Translations under genes and position numbers: made by a program
The notes under the pieces: model-generated
Told to the model about the DNA's origin: nothing
The model's database searches: none
The model's input: only the letters and a program-made list of their open reading frames with translations
DNA from: an uncultured Ruegeria sp.
GTDB taxonomy: Bacteria > Pseudomonadota > Alphaproteobacteria > Rhodobacterales > Rhodobacteraceae
Length of the DNA stretch: 64,000 nt
Direction: 5' to 3'
Assembly (NCBI RefSeq): GCF_947504215.1
Contig: NZ_CANNGO010000004.1
Location: forward strand, 62,001-126,000
In this document: positions 53,154 through 62,252 of the stretch, one piece after another
Position numbering within the stretch: position 1 is the stretch's first letter
Layout of the letters: each line of letters begins with the position of its first letter

Positions 53154-53266
53154 GCTGGCCTCCTTTTTATCAATATCTTTGCCGCGACGCAGAATCGCGT
53201 GCTTCCCCAGATGGAATATTGACCGGTGCGCAATAATGCAACCGCTTTTGCTGTATTTTTGTAATT

Positions 53267-54655
53267 TTATGACCCCGCACTTGCAGAAAAATTTTCTGCA
53301 AGTGCATTGCTCTCTGATTGCTTTTTCTTCTGCGCAGATGCGGCGTAGTAGTCCAAAAGATCGACTCGCTGACCTGAAAGCGAAAGCGTTTCCCCTTGCC
53401 TTCTTAGGATTTTCCGTTCGACCAATTGGTTCAACGCACTTTCTATGGCCTCTGAATCCTGTGTCGTCTGATCGCCATTTTGGTTCATCATTGCCTGGAT
53501 ACGGGATTGTACGCTGTCCTCAGGCATGGATCCGTTTTCGCGCAACACCAAACAGGCCGCAGCTGCGGGTACCAACGGAATGGCGCGACCGATGCGCTGC
53601 ATCAGTTCGCGCGCCAGATCCGTCATCGCGTCATCACGGTGTTGGCTGCGAAACTCTTTCAGCGACAATGGCGCTCCATATCGTACCGAAGCGACCCCGA
53701 ATCTTTTGTACCGGCCAATCAAACGCTGCCAGACCTGCTTAATGATCCAACGGGTGACAACTCCGATCCGGGCCCGGAACCGACGTTCCGATCCCAGTGC
53801 GGCGCGGGTCAGAATGGTATCCTCAAGCACACGGTCATAGTTCAATGCGACCGGAACAAAGACAACGTCCCGCCCGTCTGGCGAAGTTCCATCCAAAATA
53901 TATTTTAGCAATCCAAGCTTGGGACGACCCAATGCCCCGGTCAGGCTTAACCCGCCTTCGGGGAACATCGCTTGCGTCACCCCAGCCTCGGTCGAGTGAC
54001 GGACGTAACATGACAGCACTTGACGATAGAGCTCGCTGCCTGACTTTCGCCGGATGAAATACGCACCCATAGCTTGGATAAGTCGGCTTAGCGGCCAAAC
54101 CCGCGCCCATTCTCCTACTGCATAGGACAAGGCCGAATGCCGTGCAGCAAGGTAAGTCACCAGCACATAGTCCATATTGCTACGGTGGTTCATCACAAAA
54201 ACTACGGTGGCCTCGGGATCAATGCCGTCGATGGCGGCTTCATCCTGATAGCTGAGGCGAACGTCATAAAACGTATTGCTAATAAGACGAGCCAGACGAA
54301 TGGCAAAACTGAAATAGGCAAAGGCCGAAAACGACGGAACAATTTCGCGCGCATAGCGGCGCGCCTGTTCAAAGGCTACGGCTTCGGGGATTCCTTCCTC
54401 GCGAGCATGTCGCTGCACAGCCTGCCCGACCTGCGGATCATAAATCAGCCGCTGAATCATGTCGTGCCGCCGTGCGAGTTTGAACGGCTGGATGGGCCGT
54501 TGCAGCCGCTTGTTCAGACGGGCAACGGCACGCTCTAAACGGCGGCGAAAAAACCATCGAACGGATGGGAACAAGAAATGCGAAGCCAGTGTGACCATGG
54601 CAAAAATCACGATCAGCAAAAAAAGCCAAAGCGGAAGTTCGACGGTTTGCGTCAT
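53267..54655 (-). CDS. PlsB-like glycerol-3-phosphate/phospholipid acyltransferase
   Basis: A membrane-associated acyltransferase of about 462 residues. The N-terminal helix (LPLWLFLLIVIFAMVTL) anchors it. The acyltransferase motifs are NHRSNMDY (the HX4D box), a YFIRRKSGSELYR run (motif 2) and MFPEGGLSLTG (motif 3), which together fit glycerol-3-phosphate acyltransferase of the PlsB type. The C-terminal 100 residues are charged and helical. The start at 54655 is preferred over 54715 because of the membrane helix. Divergent from ecm and upstream of ccr on the same strand. Confidence 0.87.
   Translation of the reverse strand: MTQTVELPLWLFLLIVIFAMVTLASHFLFPSVRWFFRRRLERAVARLNKRLQRPIQPFKLARRHDMIQRLIYDPQVGQAVQRHAREEGIPEAVAFEQARRYAREIVPSFSAFAYFSFAIRLARLISNTFYDVRLSYQDEAAIDGIDPEATVVFVMNHRSNMDYVLVTYLAARHSALSYAVGEWARVWPLSRLIQAMGAYFIRRKSGSELYRQVLSCYVRHSTEAGVTQAMFPEGGLSLTGALGRPKLGLLKYILDGTSPDGRDVVFVPVALNYDRVLEDTILTRAALGSERRFRARIGVVTRWIIKQVWQRLIGRYKRFGVASVRYGAPLSLKEFRSQHRDDAMTDLARELMQRIGRAIPLVPAAAACLVLRENGSMPEDSVQSRIQAMMNQNGDQTTQDSEAIESALNQLVERKILRRQGETLSLSGQRVDLLDYYAASAQKKKQSESNALAENFSASAGS
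53277..53305. repeat. 29-bp perfect palindrome upstream of ccr
   Basis: GCACTTGCAGAAAA (53277-53290), a central A, then its exact reverse complement (53292-53305). It overlaps the last codons of the acyltransferase gene and is centred about 138 bp before ccr. It has no following T-run. Its TTGC/GCAA arms recall sites of short-chain-acyl-CoA regulators. Confidence 0.6.
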
Positions 54656-54699
54656 CCGAACACAGTGCCACCAATCGGACCGGCTCACAATCTGAACAA

Positions 54700-54753
54700 T
54701 TGCGATATGCCGCAACGCAGCGAATTGACATATCCCGAAAATTGCGCTTTAGA
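54700..54753 (+). promoter_or_regulatory. Divergent control region with ecm promoter
   Basis: TTGACA (54725-54730) and TTTAGA (54748-54753), 17 bp apart, form a candidate ecm promoter about 45 bp before the start codon. Just upstream, TTGCG (54700-54704) and CGCAA (54711-54715) form an inverted repeat that could bind a regulator shared with the divergent acyltransferase gene. Confidence 0.45.
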
Positions 54754-54798
54754 ACCCAGTGACGAAATTTTATTGCCCACCGACACACGAGGCTCCTC

Positions 54799-56766
54799 AT
54801 GACGCAGATGCAGAAAGATCGACCCTGGCTCATCCGGACCTATGCTGGTCATTCCACCGCCAAAGCATCTAACGCGCTGTATCGGGGAAATCTGGCCAAA
54901 GGTCAGACAGGGCTGTCGGTGGCTTTCGATTTGCCTACACAAACCGGCTATGACAGCGACCATACTTTGGCACGTGGCGAGGTGGGCAAAGTGGGCGTTC
55001 CGGTTTGTCATCTGGGCGACATGCGGGTTCTGTTCGAGCAAATTCCTCTGGAACAGATGAACACATCGATGACAATCAACGCGACTGCGCCCTGGCTGCT
55101 GGCGCTTTACATCGCGGTGGCCGAGGAACAGGGGGCTGATGTTTCCAAACTGCAAGGCACAGTGCAGAACGATCTGATCAAGGAATATCTAAGCCGAGGC
55201 ACTTATGTCTGCCCGCCGAAACCCTCGCTGAAGATGATCGCGGATGTGGCAGAATACTGTTACGCTAATGTGCCGAAATGGAACCCAATGAATGTGTGTT
55301 CCTACCACTTGCAAGAAGCCGGTGCGACACCCGAACAGGAACTGTCCTATGCGCTAGCCACCGCCATCGCCGTGCTGGACGAGCTGCGCCCACGCGTGCC
55401 AACCGAGGATTTTCCTGCGGTTTGCGGCCGTATTTCGTTTTTTGTGAATGCCGGCATCCGGTTTGTTACCGAAATGTGCAAAATGCGCGCATTTGTCGAT
55501 CTTTGGGATGAAATACTGCAACAAAGATATGCCGTTGAAGACCCTAAGTTCCGCCGATTCCGCTATGGCGTGCAGGTGAACTCACTGGGCCTGACCGAAC
55601 AGCAGCCAGAAAACAATGTCTACCGCATTCTGATCGAGATGCTGGCAGTAACCCTATCCAAAAAGGCGCGCGCCCGGGCGGTTCAGCTTCCAGCTTGGAA
55701 CGAAGCCTTGGGCCTGCCGCGCCCATGGGATCAGCAATGGTCGATGCGGATGCAGCAGATACTGGCCTACGAGACGGACCTTCTTGAATATGGCGATCTC
55801 TTCGACGGAAACCCGGCGGTGGATGCAAAAGTCGAAGAATTGAAAGACGGCGCACGGGCTGAACTGGCCAATCTGGATTCAATGGGCGGGGCCGTTGCCT
55901 CGATCGAATACATGAAATCGCGCTTGGTGGATTCAAACGCAGAACGTCTGAACCGGATCGAGCGGAACGAAACAGTGGTTGTCGGCGTGAACAAATGGAC
56001 CGAAGGTGAACCGTCTCCGCTTCAGACCGAAGATGGTGGTATTATGGTCGTCGACCCTGCCGCCGAGCAAGAGCAGATCAATCGTCTGAATGAATGGCGC
56101 GCCGAACGCGACAGCGCGGTGGTTGCGGCTGCACTAGCCGCCCTGCGCGAGGCCGCGCAGACAGGCGCAAATGTGATGGAGCCATCCATCGCTGCGGCCA
56201 AGGCCGGTGTAACAACCGGTGAATGGGCCGAAGAAATGCGCAAGGTCTATGGCACTTATCGCGGCCCGACCGGGGTGTCTGGTTCGGTCTCGAACAAGAC
56301 CGAAGGGCTTGAAGACTTGCGTGCCGCCGTTGATGCAGTCAGCGACAAACTGGGGCGTCGCCTCAAATTTTTGGTCGGCAAGCCAGGTCTCGATGGCCAT
56401 TCGAATGGTGCCGAGCAGATCGCCTTCCGCGCGCGGGATTGCGGCATGGATATCAGCTACGATGGTATCCGCCTGACACCAGAAGAGATAGTGACCGCCG
56501 CTGCAGAAGACGACGCGCATGTCATCGGGTTATCGATTCTATCTGGCAGCCATCTGCCTTTGGTTGAAGACGTACTGGCTCGATTGCGCGAAGCCGGATT
56601 GACCCACATTCCGGTTGTAGTGGGTGGAATTATTCCCGACGAGGATGCAGAGAAGTTGAAATCAATGGGCGTGTCAAAGGTTTACACCCCTAAAAACTTC
56701 GAATTGAATGCGATTATGGGTGACATTGTTACTCTTGTTGATCCGCAAAACCTCGCGGCCGAATAA
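54799..56766 (+). CDS. ecm: (2R)-ethylmalonyl-CoA mutase
   Basis: Coenzyme B12-dependent mutase converting ethylmalonyl-CoA to methylsuccinyl-CoA. 655 residues, shorter than methylmalonyl-CoA mutase (about 710) as expected for Ecm/MeaA. The N-terminal TIM-barrel contains GLSVAFDLPTQTGYDSD and NTSMTINATAPW. The C-terminal cobalamin domain has the B12-ligand motif DGHSNG (D-x-H-x-x-G) near residue 530, LSILSGSH and VVGGIIP. Clustering with ccr and a probable mch supports the ethylmalonyl-CoA pathway rather than propionate metabolism. Confidence 0.95.
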   Translation: MTQMQKDRPWLIRTYAGHSTAKASNALYRGNLAKGQTGLSVAFDLPTQTGYDSDHTLARGEVGKVGVPVCHLGDMRVLFEQIPLEQMNTSMTINATAPWLLALYIAVAEEQGADVSKLQGTVQNDLIKEYLSRGTYVCPPKPSLKMIADVAEYCYANVPKWNPMNVCSYHLQEAGATPEQELSYALATAIAVLDELRPRVPTEDFPAVCGRISFFVNAGIRFVTEMCKMRAFVDLWDEILQQRYAVEDPKFRRFRYGVQVNSLGLTEQQPENNVYRILIEMLAVTLSKKARARAVQLPAWNEALGLPRPWDQQWSMRMQQILAYETDLLEYGDLFDGNPAVDAKVEELKDGARAELANLDSMGGAVASIEYMKSRLVDSNAERLNRIERNETVVVGVNKWTEGEPSPLQTEDGGIMVVDPAAEQEQINRLNEWRAERDSAVVAAALAALREAAQTGANVMEPSIAAAKAGVTTGEWAEEMRKVYGTYRGPTGVSGSVSNKTEGLEDLRAAVDAVSDKLGRRLKFLVGKPGLDGHSNGAEQIAFRARDCGMDISYDGIRLTPEEIVTAAAEDDAHVIGLSILSGSHLPLVEDVLARLREAGLTHIPVVVGGIIPDEDAEKLKSMGVSKVYTPKNFELNAIMGDIVTLVDPQNLAAE

Positions 56767-56797
56767 CAGTCACTTTACCAGATAAATTCTCTGTCTA

Positions 56798-56819
56798 TAT
56801 CCCCTTACTATTAGGGATA
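56798..56819. repeat. TATCCC/GGGATA inverted repeat before the H-NS-like gene
   Basis: TATCCC (56798-56803) and GGGATA (56814-56819) are 10 nt apart in an AT-rich stretch between ecm and the H-NS-like gene. It could be a weak terminator for ecm or an operator. Confidence 0.3.
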
Positions 56820-56890
56820 GATTATGTCGTCCTTTGGATTTAGGGTGCGCGACTGCACCCACCACCAAAACACACTCACGGAGAAGAACA

Positions 56891-57208
56891 ATGGGCATGA
56901 ATCTTGAAAAGATGTCGCGAAAAGATCTTCTGGAATTGCGCGGCAGTGTCGAAAATGCACTTGTTAATGCAGAAAAGCGGGAACGCAAGGAAGCTTTGAT
57001 GGCGGCCGAAAAAGCTGCAGCAGCATTTGGTTTCTCACTGTCCGAGTTGTCAAGTGATGCACCACGTGGCGCAAAAGGGACCAAAGCCAAGCCCAAGTAC
57101 CGCAATCCCGCTGCCCCAGAACAGACCTGGACCGGGCGTGGCCGCAAGCCTCAGTGGATTCACGATGCATTGAAAGCAGGCGCCGATATCTCTGATTTGG
57201 AAATCTAG
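56891..57208 (+). CDS. H-NS/HvrA-family nucleoid-associated regulator
   Basis: A 105-residue DNA-binding protein. The N-terminal half is a helical oligomerisation region ([20 protein letters not shown], then a Lys/Glu/Ala-rich coil). The C-terminal DNA-binding domain has [20 protein letters not shown], where TWTGRGRKP is the H-NS core motif that inserts into AT-rich minor grooves. HvrA in Rhodobacter tunes photosynthesis and nitrogen genes; targets here are unknown. The start at 56891 follows GGAGAAG. It is 17 bp before deoD. Confidence 0.9.
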   Translation: MGMNLEKMSRKDLLELRGSVENALVNAEKRERKEALMAAEKAAAAFGFSLSELSSDAPRGAKGTKAKPKYRNPAAPEQTWTGRGRKPQWIHDALKAGADISDLEI

Positions 57209-57225
57209 CTGGGGCTTGCCTAGGA

Positions 57226-57939
57226 ATGACAATTCATATTGGAGCTGAAAAAGGCGAAATTGCAGAAACCGTTCTTTTGCCCGGCGATCCTTATCGGGCA
57301 AAGTGGGCAGCCGAGACGTTTCTGGAAGACGTCAAGCAGGTCAATAACGTGCGCGGAATGCTGGGTTTCACCGGCAACTGGAAAGGGAACGCTGTTACAA
57401 TTCAGGGCAGCGGTATGGGTATGCCATCCCTTTCGATCTACGTGAACGAGTTGATCCGGGACTTTGATGCAAAAACCCTGATCCGTATTGGATCATGCGG
57501 CGGGATGCAGGAAAAAGTGAAAGTGCGGGATGTCATTCTGGCGATGACATCGACCACCCTCAGCACGCCATCCCGTGGCATCATGAAAGAGATGAACTTT
57601 GCCCCGTGCGCTGATTGGGGCCTACTACAGGCCGCTGTTGCCGCAGCTAAGGCAAAAGGCACCCCCACCCATGTCGGCGGGATCTATTCGTCTGATGTCT
57701 TTTATGACGAACGTCCTGACCTGAATGAACAAATGGTGCGTCACGGCATTCTTGGTGTCGAGATGGAGGCAGCCGAGCTATACATCCTGGCCGCGCGCCA
57801 CCAGTGCCGGGCCCTGGCTGTGCTGACCGTATCGGATCATTTGTTGACCGGAGAGGCCCTACCATCGGCCGACCGCGAAAGCAGCTTTGGCGATATGGTC
57901 GAGATTGCATTGCAGGCGGCATTCCCGGAAGCTGGATAA
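57226..57939 (+). CDS. deoD: Purine-nucleoside phosphorylase, DeoD type
   Basis: Phosphorolysis of purine (deoxy)nucleosides to bases in salvage. 237 residues, the hexameric DeoD class. Motifs are the [14 protein letters not shown] start with the phosphate-binding Arg/Gly, RIGSCGGM, the [10 protein letters not shown] run and the catalytic Asp in [10 protein letters not shown]. It may use nucleosides brought in by the BMP-type transporter encoded 14 kb away. Confidence 0.96.
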   Translation: MTIHIGAEKGEIAETVLLPGDPYRAKWAAETFLEDVKQVNNVRGMLGFTGNWKGNAVTIQGSGMGMPSLSIYVNELIRDFDAKTLIRIGSCGGMQEKVKVRDVILAMTSTTLSTPSRGIMKEMNFAPCADWGLLQAAVAAAKAKGTPTHVGGIYSSDVFYDERPDLNEQMVRHGILGVEMEAAELYILAARHQCRALAVLTVSDHLLTGEALPSADRESSFGDMVEIALQAAFPEAG

Positions 57940-57945
57940 ACGCAT

Positions 57946-57968
57946 CGGGCAGGGTTAGGGCCTGCCCG
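57946..57968 (+). terminator. Terminator after deoD
   Basis: CGGGCAGG (57946-57953) pairs with CCTGCCCG (57961-57968) around a 7-nt loop, followed by GTTTC. Lies directly between convergent deoD and the 65-residue ORF. Confidence 0.65.
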
Positions 57969-57972
57969 GTTT

Positions 57973-58170
57973 CTAGTCGTCGCTTGTCTTTCGCAAACAG
58001 CTGCTTGGGCTCTCAGACCCCTCTTGTTGCGCGCCACAAAAAGCGCAGATCCAGACGCCCTCGTTTCGGTGCTGACGCCACCGACAATCGCGGGTCAGCG
58101 AGGAAGATCGCGCGCGCCATAGGAAGTAAGCAAACACCCCAGCGGCTAAAAGAAGCAAGAGAATGGGCAT
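57973..58170 (-). CDS. Small membrane protein with a Cys pair (65 residues)
   Basis: An N-terminal hydrophobic helix (MPILLLLLAAGVFAYFLW) is followed by a short basic linker (LTRDCRWRQHR) and a CAFCGA motif that looks like half of a zinc ribbon, plus another Cys near the end. Similar short proteins occur in Rhodobacteraceae as far as I recall. No function known. Probably real because of the regular helix-linker-Cys design. Confidence 0.6.
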   Translation of the reverse strand: MPILLLLLAAGVFAYFLWRARSSSLTRDCRWRQHRNEGVWICAFCGAQQEGSESPSSCLRKTSDD

Positions 58171-58222
58171 GCTACTGATTTGCCCATCCTATTCGTCGTT
58201 GGCAAGCCCAACATGAATCGCA

Positions 58223-58369
58223 TCAGGCGGCGTTGGCGTACTCGAACAAGCGTAACTCGGGTTGTTTGTCCGCCAGCATGGGCTCCGGTGTATAGTAAGC
58301 CCAGGCCTGTTCAAGCAGTTTCAAGGCCTCGCCAGCGTTGATTTTCGGTTTAGGATTTTCTGTATTCAT
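58223..58369 (-). CDS. Small conserved-looking protein of 48 residues
   Basis: Reads MNTENPKPKINAGEALKLLE and continues with QAWAYYTPEPML to a TGA at 58223. Composition is protein-like, with an amphipathic helix (GEALKLLEQAWAYY) and no rare-codon bias. AGGA lies eight bases before the ATG. It is 131 bp downstream of sdhB on the same strand. I do not recognise a family; a search for short homologues in Rhodobacteraceae would settle it. Confidence 0.6.
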   Translation of the reverse strand: MNTENPKPKINAGEALKLLEQAWAYYTPEPMLADKQPELRLFEYANAA

Positions 58370-58420
58370 CGGAGTGATCCTGACTCAATCTCATCACTCC
58401 TCCCTTCTTTGAAATTAGGA

Positions 58421-58437
58421 CAGGGCCACTGGCCCTG
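58421..58437 (-). terminator. Hairpin downstream of sdhB
   Basis: CAGGGCC (58421-58427) pairs with GGCCCTG (58431-58437) over a 3-nt loop. It follows sdhB by about 60 bp on the minus strand, with only a weak T-rich tail. A 13-bp palindrome, ACTTGC-T-GCAAGT, lies at 58468-58480 between it and sdhB. Confidence 0.5.
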
Positions 58438-58499
58438 CACCCCCCTATTTTCGCAAGCTGGGCATGCACTTGCTGCAAGTCAACAAATGCAACTGCGTA

Positions 58500-59279
58500 T
58501 CAAACGGCGCGATCGACCATCATCTTTTTTATCTCAGCAATCGCTTTGGCCGGGTTCAGACCCTTCGGGCAGGTCTTGGCACAGTTCATAATGGTATGGC
58601 AGCGATACAGTTTGAACGGGTCTTCCAACTCATCCAGGCGCTCGCCCGTTGCCTCATCTCGGCTGTCGATGATCCAGCGATAGGCGTGTAGCAACGCGGC
58701 CGGGCCAAGATACCGATCACCGTTCCACCAATAGCTGGGGCAAGAGGTCGAGCAGCTGGCACACATTACGCATTCATACAGGCCATCAAGTTTCTTGCGA
58801 TCTTCGATGGATTGCTTCCACTCTTTCGCCGGGCGGTTGGTCTTGGTCTCAAGCCACGGCATGATGCTGGCATGCTGAGCGTAGAAATGGGTCAGATCGG
58901 GGATCAGGTCTTTCACCACAGGCATATGCGGAAGGGGGTAAATCTTCACGTCGCCCTTGATCTCATCCATGCCATAGATACAAGCGAGAGTATTGATCCC
59001 GTCGATATTCATCGCACAGGACCCGCAGATGCCTTCGCGGCAAGACCGGCGAAAGGTCAGGGTCGGATCAATCTCGTTTTTGATCTTGATCAGCGCGTCC
59101 AGAACCATGGGACCACATGTGTCCATGTCAACGAAATACGTATCCACGCGCGGGTTCTGCCCATCATCCGGGTTCCAGCGGTAAATCTGAAACTTACGCA
59201 CATTGCTGGCGCCCTCTGGCTTGGGCCAGGTCTTTCCGGTGGTGATCCGGGAATTCTTGGGCAGGGTCAGTTGAACCAT
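58500..59279 (-). CDS. sdhB: Succinate dehydrogenase iron-sulfur subunit
   Basis: Electron-transfer subunit of complex II carrying 2Fe-2S, 4Fe-4S and 3Fe-4S clusters. 259 residues. The clusters are marked by CREGICGSC with a later Cys in INTLAC (2Fe-2S), [12 protein letters not shown] (4Fe-4S) and [17 protein letters not shown] (3Fe-4S with the last 4Fe-4S ligand). It is separated from sdhA by a sulfotransferase-like gene, 31 bp upstream. Confidence 0.97.
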   Translation of the reverse strand: MVQLTLPKNSRITTGKTWPKPEGASNVRKFQIYRWNPDDGQNPRVDTYFVDMDTCGPMVLDALIKIKNEIDPTLTFRRSCREGICGSCAMNIDGINTLACIYGMDEIKGDVKIYPLPHMPVVKDLIPDLTHFYAQHASIMPWLETKTNRPAKEWKQSIEDRKKLDGLYECVMCASCSTSCPSYWWNGDRYLGPAALLHAYRWIIDSRDEATGERLDELEDPFKLYRCHTIMNCAKTCPKGLNPAKAIAEIKKMMVDRAV

Positions 59280-59310
59280 GTCAATTCTCCATTCAGCACA
59301 AGGCCGCCAT

Positions 59311-59937
59311 TCAGCCTGTCTGGGCGTGCGCGGACGCCCCTCGATTATAATGTCCCCAATGGACAGTGTTCACGTCAAAATCCCGAGCAAGCAGATCCGC
59401 AATGATCTGCGGCTCGTTCGTGTCTATGTCAAAGCGCAGGAATCGGGGGTTGCCATCGAAATGCACTTCAACCTCGGCATGGTGCACGTCATACATATGC
59501 GCCCAGCCTTGTTTTACCTCTTCTGCTGTAAGACCATTGGCCTTGCAGCATTTTTCAAGATACGCGCCACCGGAATGGAGCGCGCGCGAAGATACCCAGT
59601 CATCCCGGTTGCGCGTATTCAGTATAAAGTACGCGTCGGGGTAGGCCCTATGCAGGTCCCGAAAGAATCGCGCACCATCCAGCATGAATCGCACGTTCAC
59701 AAAAGCGATGTCGGTAAACGCCCGGGCTTGGCCAAACCCGTCCAACGGCTTACGACCCATGGCGATATTCGTAACCATCCGATGAGCGATGTTGCTGCCA
59801 TCGCCATCCACCCAATGCAAAGACTGGATCCCGCTGTTTTGAAACAGCTTGTGAAAGGACGTCGTGGCACAACGGTTCAATCCGATCAGGATGATTTTTG
59901 GATCGCTTTGCGCGGAATGCAGCACTTCAACAGTCAT
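59311..59937 (-). CDS. Sulfotransferase-like protein inside the sdh operon
   Basis: A protein of 208 residues. The N-terminal loop [15 protein letters not shown] (residues 18-32) corresponds to the 5'-phosphosulfate-binding loop of PAPS-dependent sulfotransferases, and [15 protein letters not shown] matches the 3'-phosphate-binding region. A His-containing middle segment could supply the catalytic base. The acceptor is unknown. It lies between sdhA and sdhB on the same strand, with 99 bp and 31 bp gaps. The start at 59937 is preferred; a longer form from 59955 is possible. Confidence 0.78.
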   Translation of the reverse strand: MTVEVLHSAQSDPKIILIGLNRCATTSFHKLFQNSGIQSLHWVDGDGSNIAHRMVTNIAMGRKPLDGFGQARAFTDIAFVNVRFMLDGARFFRDLHRAYPDAYFILNTRNRDDWVSSRALHSGGAYLEKCCKANGLTAEEVKQGWAHMYDVHHAEVEVHFDGNPRFLRFDIDTNEPQIIADLLARDFDVNTVHWGHYNRGASAHAQTG

Positions 59938-60036
59938 GGCCGACACCAGGCACAACAGGACTTGCGATGGCTTGTGGCCTTCGTGACGTCCTTAGGTATT
60001 TGGCGCGTGTACACCATTGCCTGATTTCCCCGCTCC

Positions 60037-61845
60037 TTAGAACGTGCGCGCTTTGGGCGCAATTTTGTTAAGGCTGATGCCCCCTGCATCTTCGGTGGTC
60101 AGAGGATCAACGATCACCGGACGATAGCTGAGATCGACCTTGTTGCCATCAACACGGGATACGGTGTGGACGCGCCAGTTTTTGTCATCACGCTCGGCGA
60201 AATCCTCATGCGCATGTGCACCGCGGGATTCCTTGCGGGCTTCGGCACCAACGATGGTGGCCAGCGCGCTTGGCATCAGGTTGGTCAGTTCCAACGACTC
60301 CATAAGGTCGCTGTTCCAGACCAAGGAGCGGTCAGTGACTTTAAGGTCATCCATCTTGGCAGCAATCTCGGTCATCTTCTCGACGCCTTCAGCCATGGTT
60401 TTGGCAGTCCGGAAAACAGCGGCATCTGCCTGCATTGTCTTTTGCATCTCAAGGCGCAGATCGGCGGTTGCAACGGAACCACTGGCGTTACGCACCTCGT
60501 CAAAGCGATCAAATGCCTTGTCCACAGAACTCTGGTTCAAAACCGGGTTTGCCGAGTCGGCATCCACGACTTTCCCCGCACGGATCGCCGCCGCACGACC
60601 AAACACAACAAGGTCAATCAGCGAGTTTGATCCGAGCCGGTTTGCCCCGTGTACAGATGCGCACCCAGCCTCGCCCACGGCCATCAGGCCCGGGACCACG
60701 GCGGTTGGATCGTCCGCAGTCGGATTCAGAACCTCACCCCAATAGTTGGTCGGGATACCGCCCATGTTATAGTGCACGGTCGGCAGAACCGGGATCGGCT
60801 CTTTGGTGACGTCGACACCAGCAAAGATCTTCGCGCTTTCTGAAATCCCCGGCAGGCGTTCGGCCAAAGCTTCGGCTGGCAGGTGGCTGAGGTTCAGGTG
60901 AATGTGATCGCCTTCCTTACCCACACCGCGCCCTTCGCGGATTTCCATCGTCATGGACCGCGAGACATAGTCGCGCGGCGCCAGGTCCTTGTACTGGGGC
61001 GCGTAGCGCTCCATGAACCGCTCACCTTCCGAGTTCGTCAGGTATCCACCTTCGCCGCGTGCACCTTCTGTGATCAGGCAGCCCGAGCCGTAGATGCCAG
61101 TTGGATGGAACTGCACAAACTCCATGTCTTGTAGGGCCAACCCGGCGCGCGCAACCATACCGCCGCCATCACCCGTGCAGGTATGGGCCGAGGTCGCACT
61201 GAAATAGGCCCGGCCGTAACCGCCCGTTGCCAGCACCACCATCTTGGCGTTGAACACATGCATGGTGCCGTCATCCAACTTCCAGCAGACAACACCCTGA
61301 CATTGCCCATCCTCGGACATGATCAGATCGATGGCGAAGTATTCAATGTAGAACTCAGCGTTGTTCTTGAGGCTTTGACCATACAACGTATGCAGGATCG
61401 CATGGCCGGTTCTATCCGCGGCGGCACAGGTGCGTTGCACCGCAGGGCCTTCACCAAATTCGGTCGTGTGGCCACCAAATGGACGCTGGTAGATTTTGCC
61501 TTCTTCTGTCCGGCTGAAGGGCACGCCGTAATGCTCCAATTCGTAGACCGCCTTTGGGGCCTCACGCGCCAGATACTCCATCGCATCAGTGTCACCCAGC
61601 CAGTCCGAGCCCTTGACGGTATCGTACATGTGCCACTGCCAATGATCCGGACCCATGTTGGACAGCGACGCGGCAATGCCACCTTGAGCAGCAACTGTGT
61701 GCGAACGTGTCGGGAAAACTTTGGTCACACACGCGGTGCGCAATCCCTGTTCGGCCATGCCAAGCGTAGCTCGCAAACCGGCGCCGCCTGCGCCAACAAC
61801 CACAACATCATAGTCGTGGGTTTCATATTCATATGCTTGTGTCAT
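60037..61845 (-). CDS. sdhA: Succinate dehydrogenase flavoprotein subunit
   Basis: Oxidises succinate to fumarate in the TCA cycle and passes electrons to SdhB. 602 residues. The FAD-binding start is [19 protein letters not shown], and the covalent-FAD His lies in [15 protein letters not shown]. The active-site region includes [19 protein letters not shown] and the [11 protein letters not shown] run. Normal length. It follows sdhD after 24 bp. Confidence 0.98.
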   Translation of the reverse strand: MTQAYEYETHDYDVVVVGAGGAGLRATLGMAEQGLRTACVTKVFPTRSHTVAAQGGIAASLSNMGPDHWQWHMYDTVKGSDWLGDTDAMEYLAREAPKAVYELEHYGVPFSRTEEGKIYQRPFGGHTTEFGEGPAVQRTCAAADRTGHAILHTLYGQSLKNNAEFYIEYFAIDLIMSEDGQCQGVVCWKLDDGTMHVFNAKMVVLATGGYGRAYFSATSAHTCTGDGGGMVARAGLALQDMEFVQFHPTGIYGSGCLITEGARGEGGYLTNSEGERFMERYAPQYKDLAPRDYVSRSMTMEIREGRGVGKEGDHIHLNLSHLPAEALAERLPGISESAKIFAGVDVTKEPIPVLPTVHYNMGGIPTNYWGEVLNPTADDPTAVVPGLMAVGEAGCASVHGANRLGSNSLIDLVVFGRAAAIRAGKVVDADSANPVLNQSSVDKAFDRFDEVRNASGSVATADLRLEMQKTMQADAAVFRTAKTMAEGVEKMTEIAAKMDDLKVTDRSLVWNSDLMESLELTNLMPSALATIVGAEARKESRGAHAHEDFAERDDKNWRVHTVSRVDGNKVDLSYRPVIVDPLTTEDAGGISLNKIAPKARTF

Positions 61846-61869
61846 CGTTCTGGATCCTTAAGGCGCAGG

Positions 61870-62241
61870 TCAAAGGGCGAGCTTGATCAGCGCGAGAAGG
61901 CTCGCAGCGATCAACGTGTAGCAAAATGCCTGCGTGGCAACGATTGTCAGCTTTTCCGCGACACCGTGCACGTAGTCCTCAATCGCTTCCTGCGCTTCAT
62001 GCATCAGTTGGATCAAACCAACGATCAGCGCCAAAGCCACGATAATTACCGGTATAGGCCGGCTGAAATAGGCCAATACCTCTTGATAAGATCCGCCAAT
62101 GCCTTTGCCCAGCGCGATCAGGAACAACGGAACCAGCACAACCATAATCATTGAGCGTACCATCATGCGCCAATGCCCTTGGGTTCCCGAGCCTCCGGCC
62201 CCCATCCCCTGCGCGCGCTTACGGTCTGTCAGATATCGCAT
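61870..62241 (-). CDS. sdhD: Succinate dehydrogenase membrane anchor subunit SdhD
   Basis: A 123-residue subunit with three membrane helices (about residues 27-48, 58-80 and 97-121). The H-x-x-x-A-x-E-x-x-D-Y run (MHEAQEAIEDYVHG) contains the Asp-Tyr quinone-site pair, as in SdhD of E. coli. The start at 62241 follows AGGAACGGAC; the longer frame upstream covers sdhC in another frame and is not real. Confidence 0.93.
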   Translation of the reverse strand: MRYLTDRKRAQGMGAGGSGTQGHWRMMVRSMIMVVLVPLFLIALGKGIGGSYQEVLAYFSRPIPVIIVALALIVGLIQLMHEAQEAIEDYVHGVAEKLTIVATQAFCYTLIAASLLALIKLAL

Positions 62242-62252
62242 CAGTCCGTTCC

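Noticed and set aside
56798..56819. Treating the TATCCC/GGGATA repeat as a firm ecm terminator
   Set aside because: The stem is only 6 bp with a 10-nt loop and no T-run, so it is listed only as a repeat.
61183..62154. Open frame of 323 codons antisense to sdhA and sdhD
   Set aside because: Covers two well-identified sdh genes and shows no domain.
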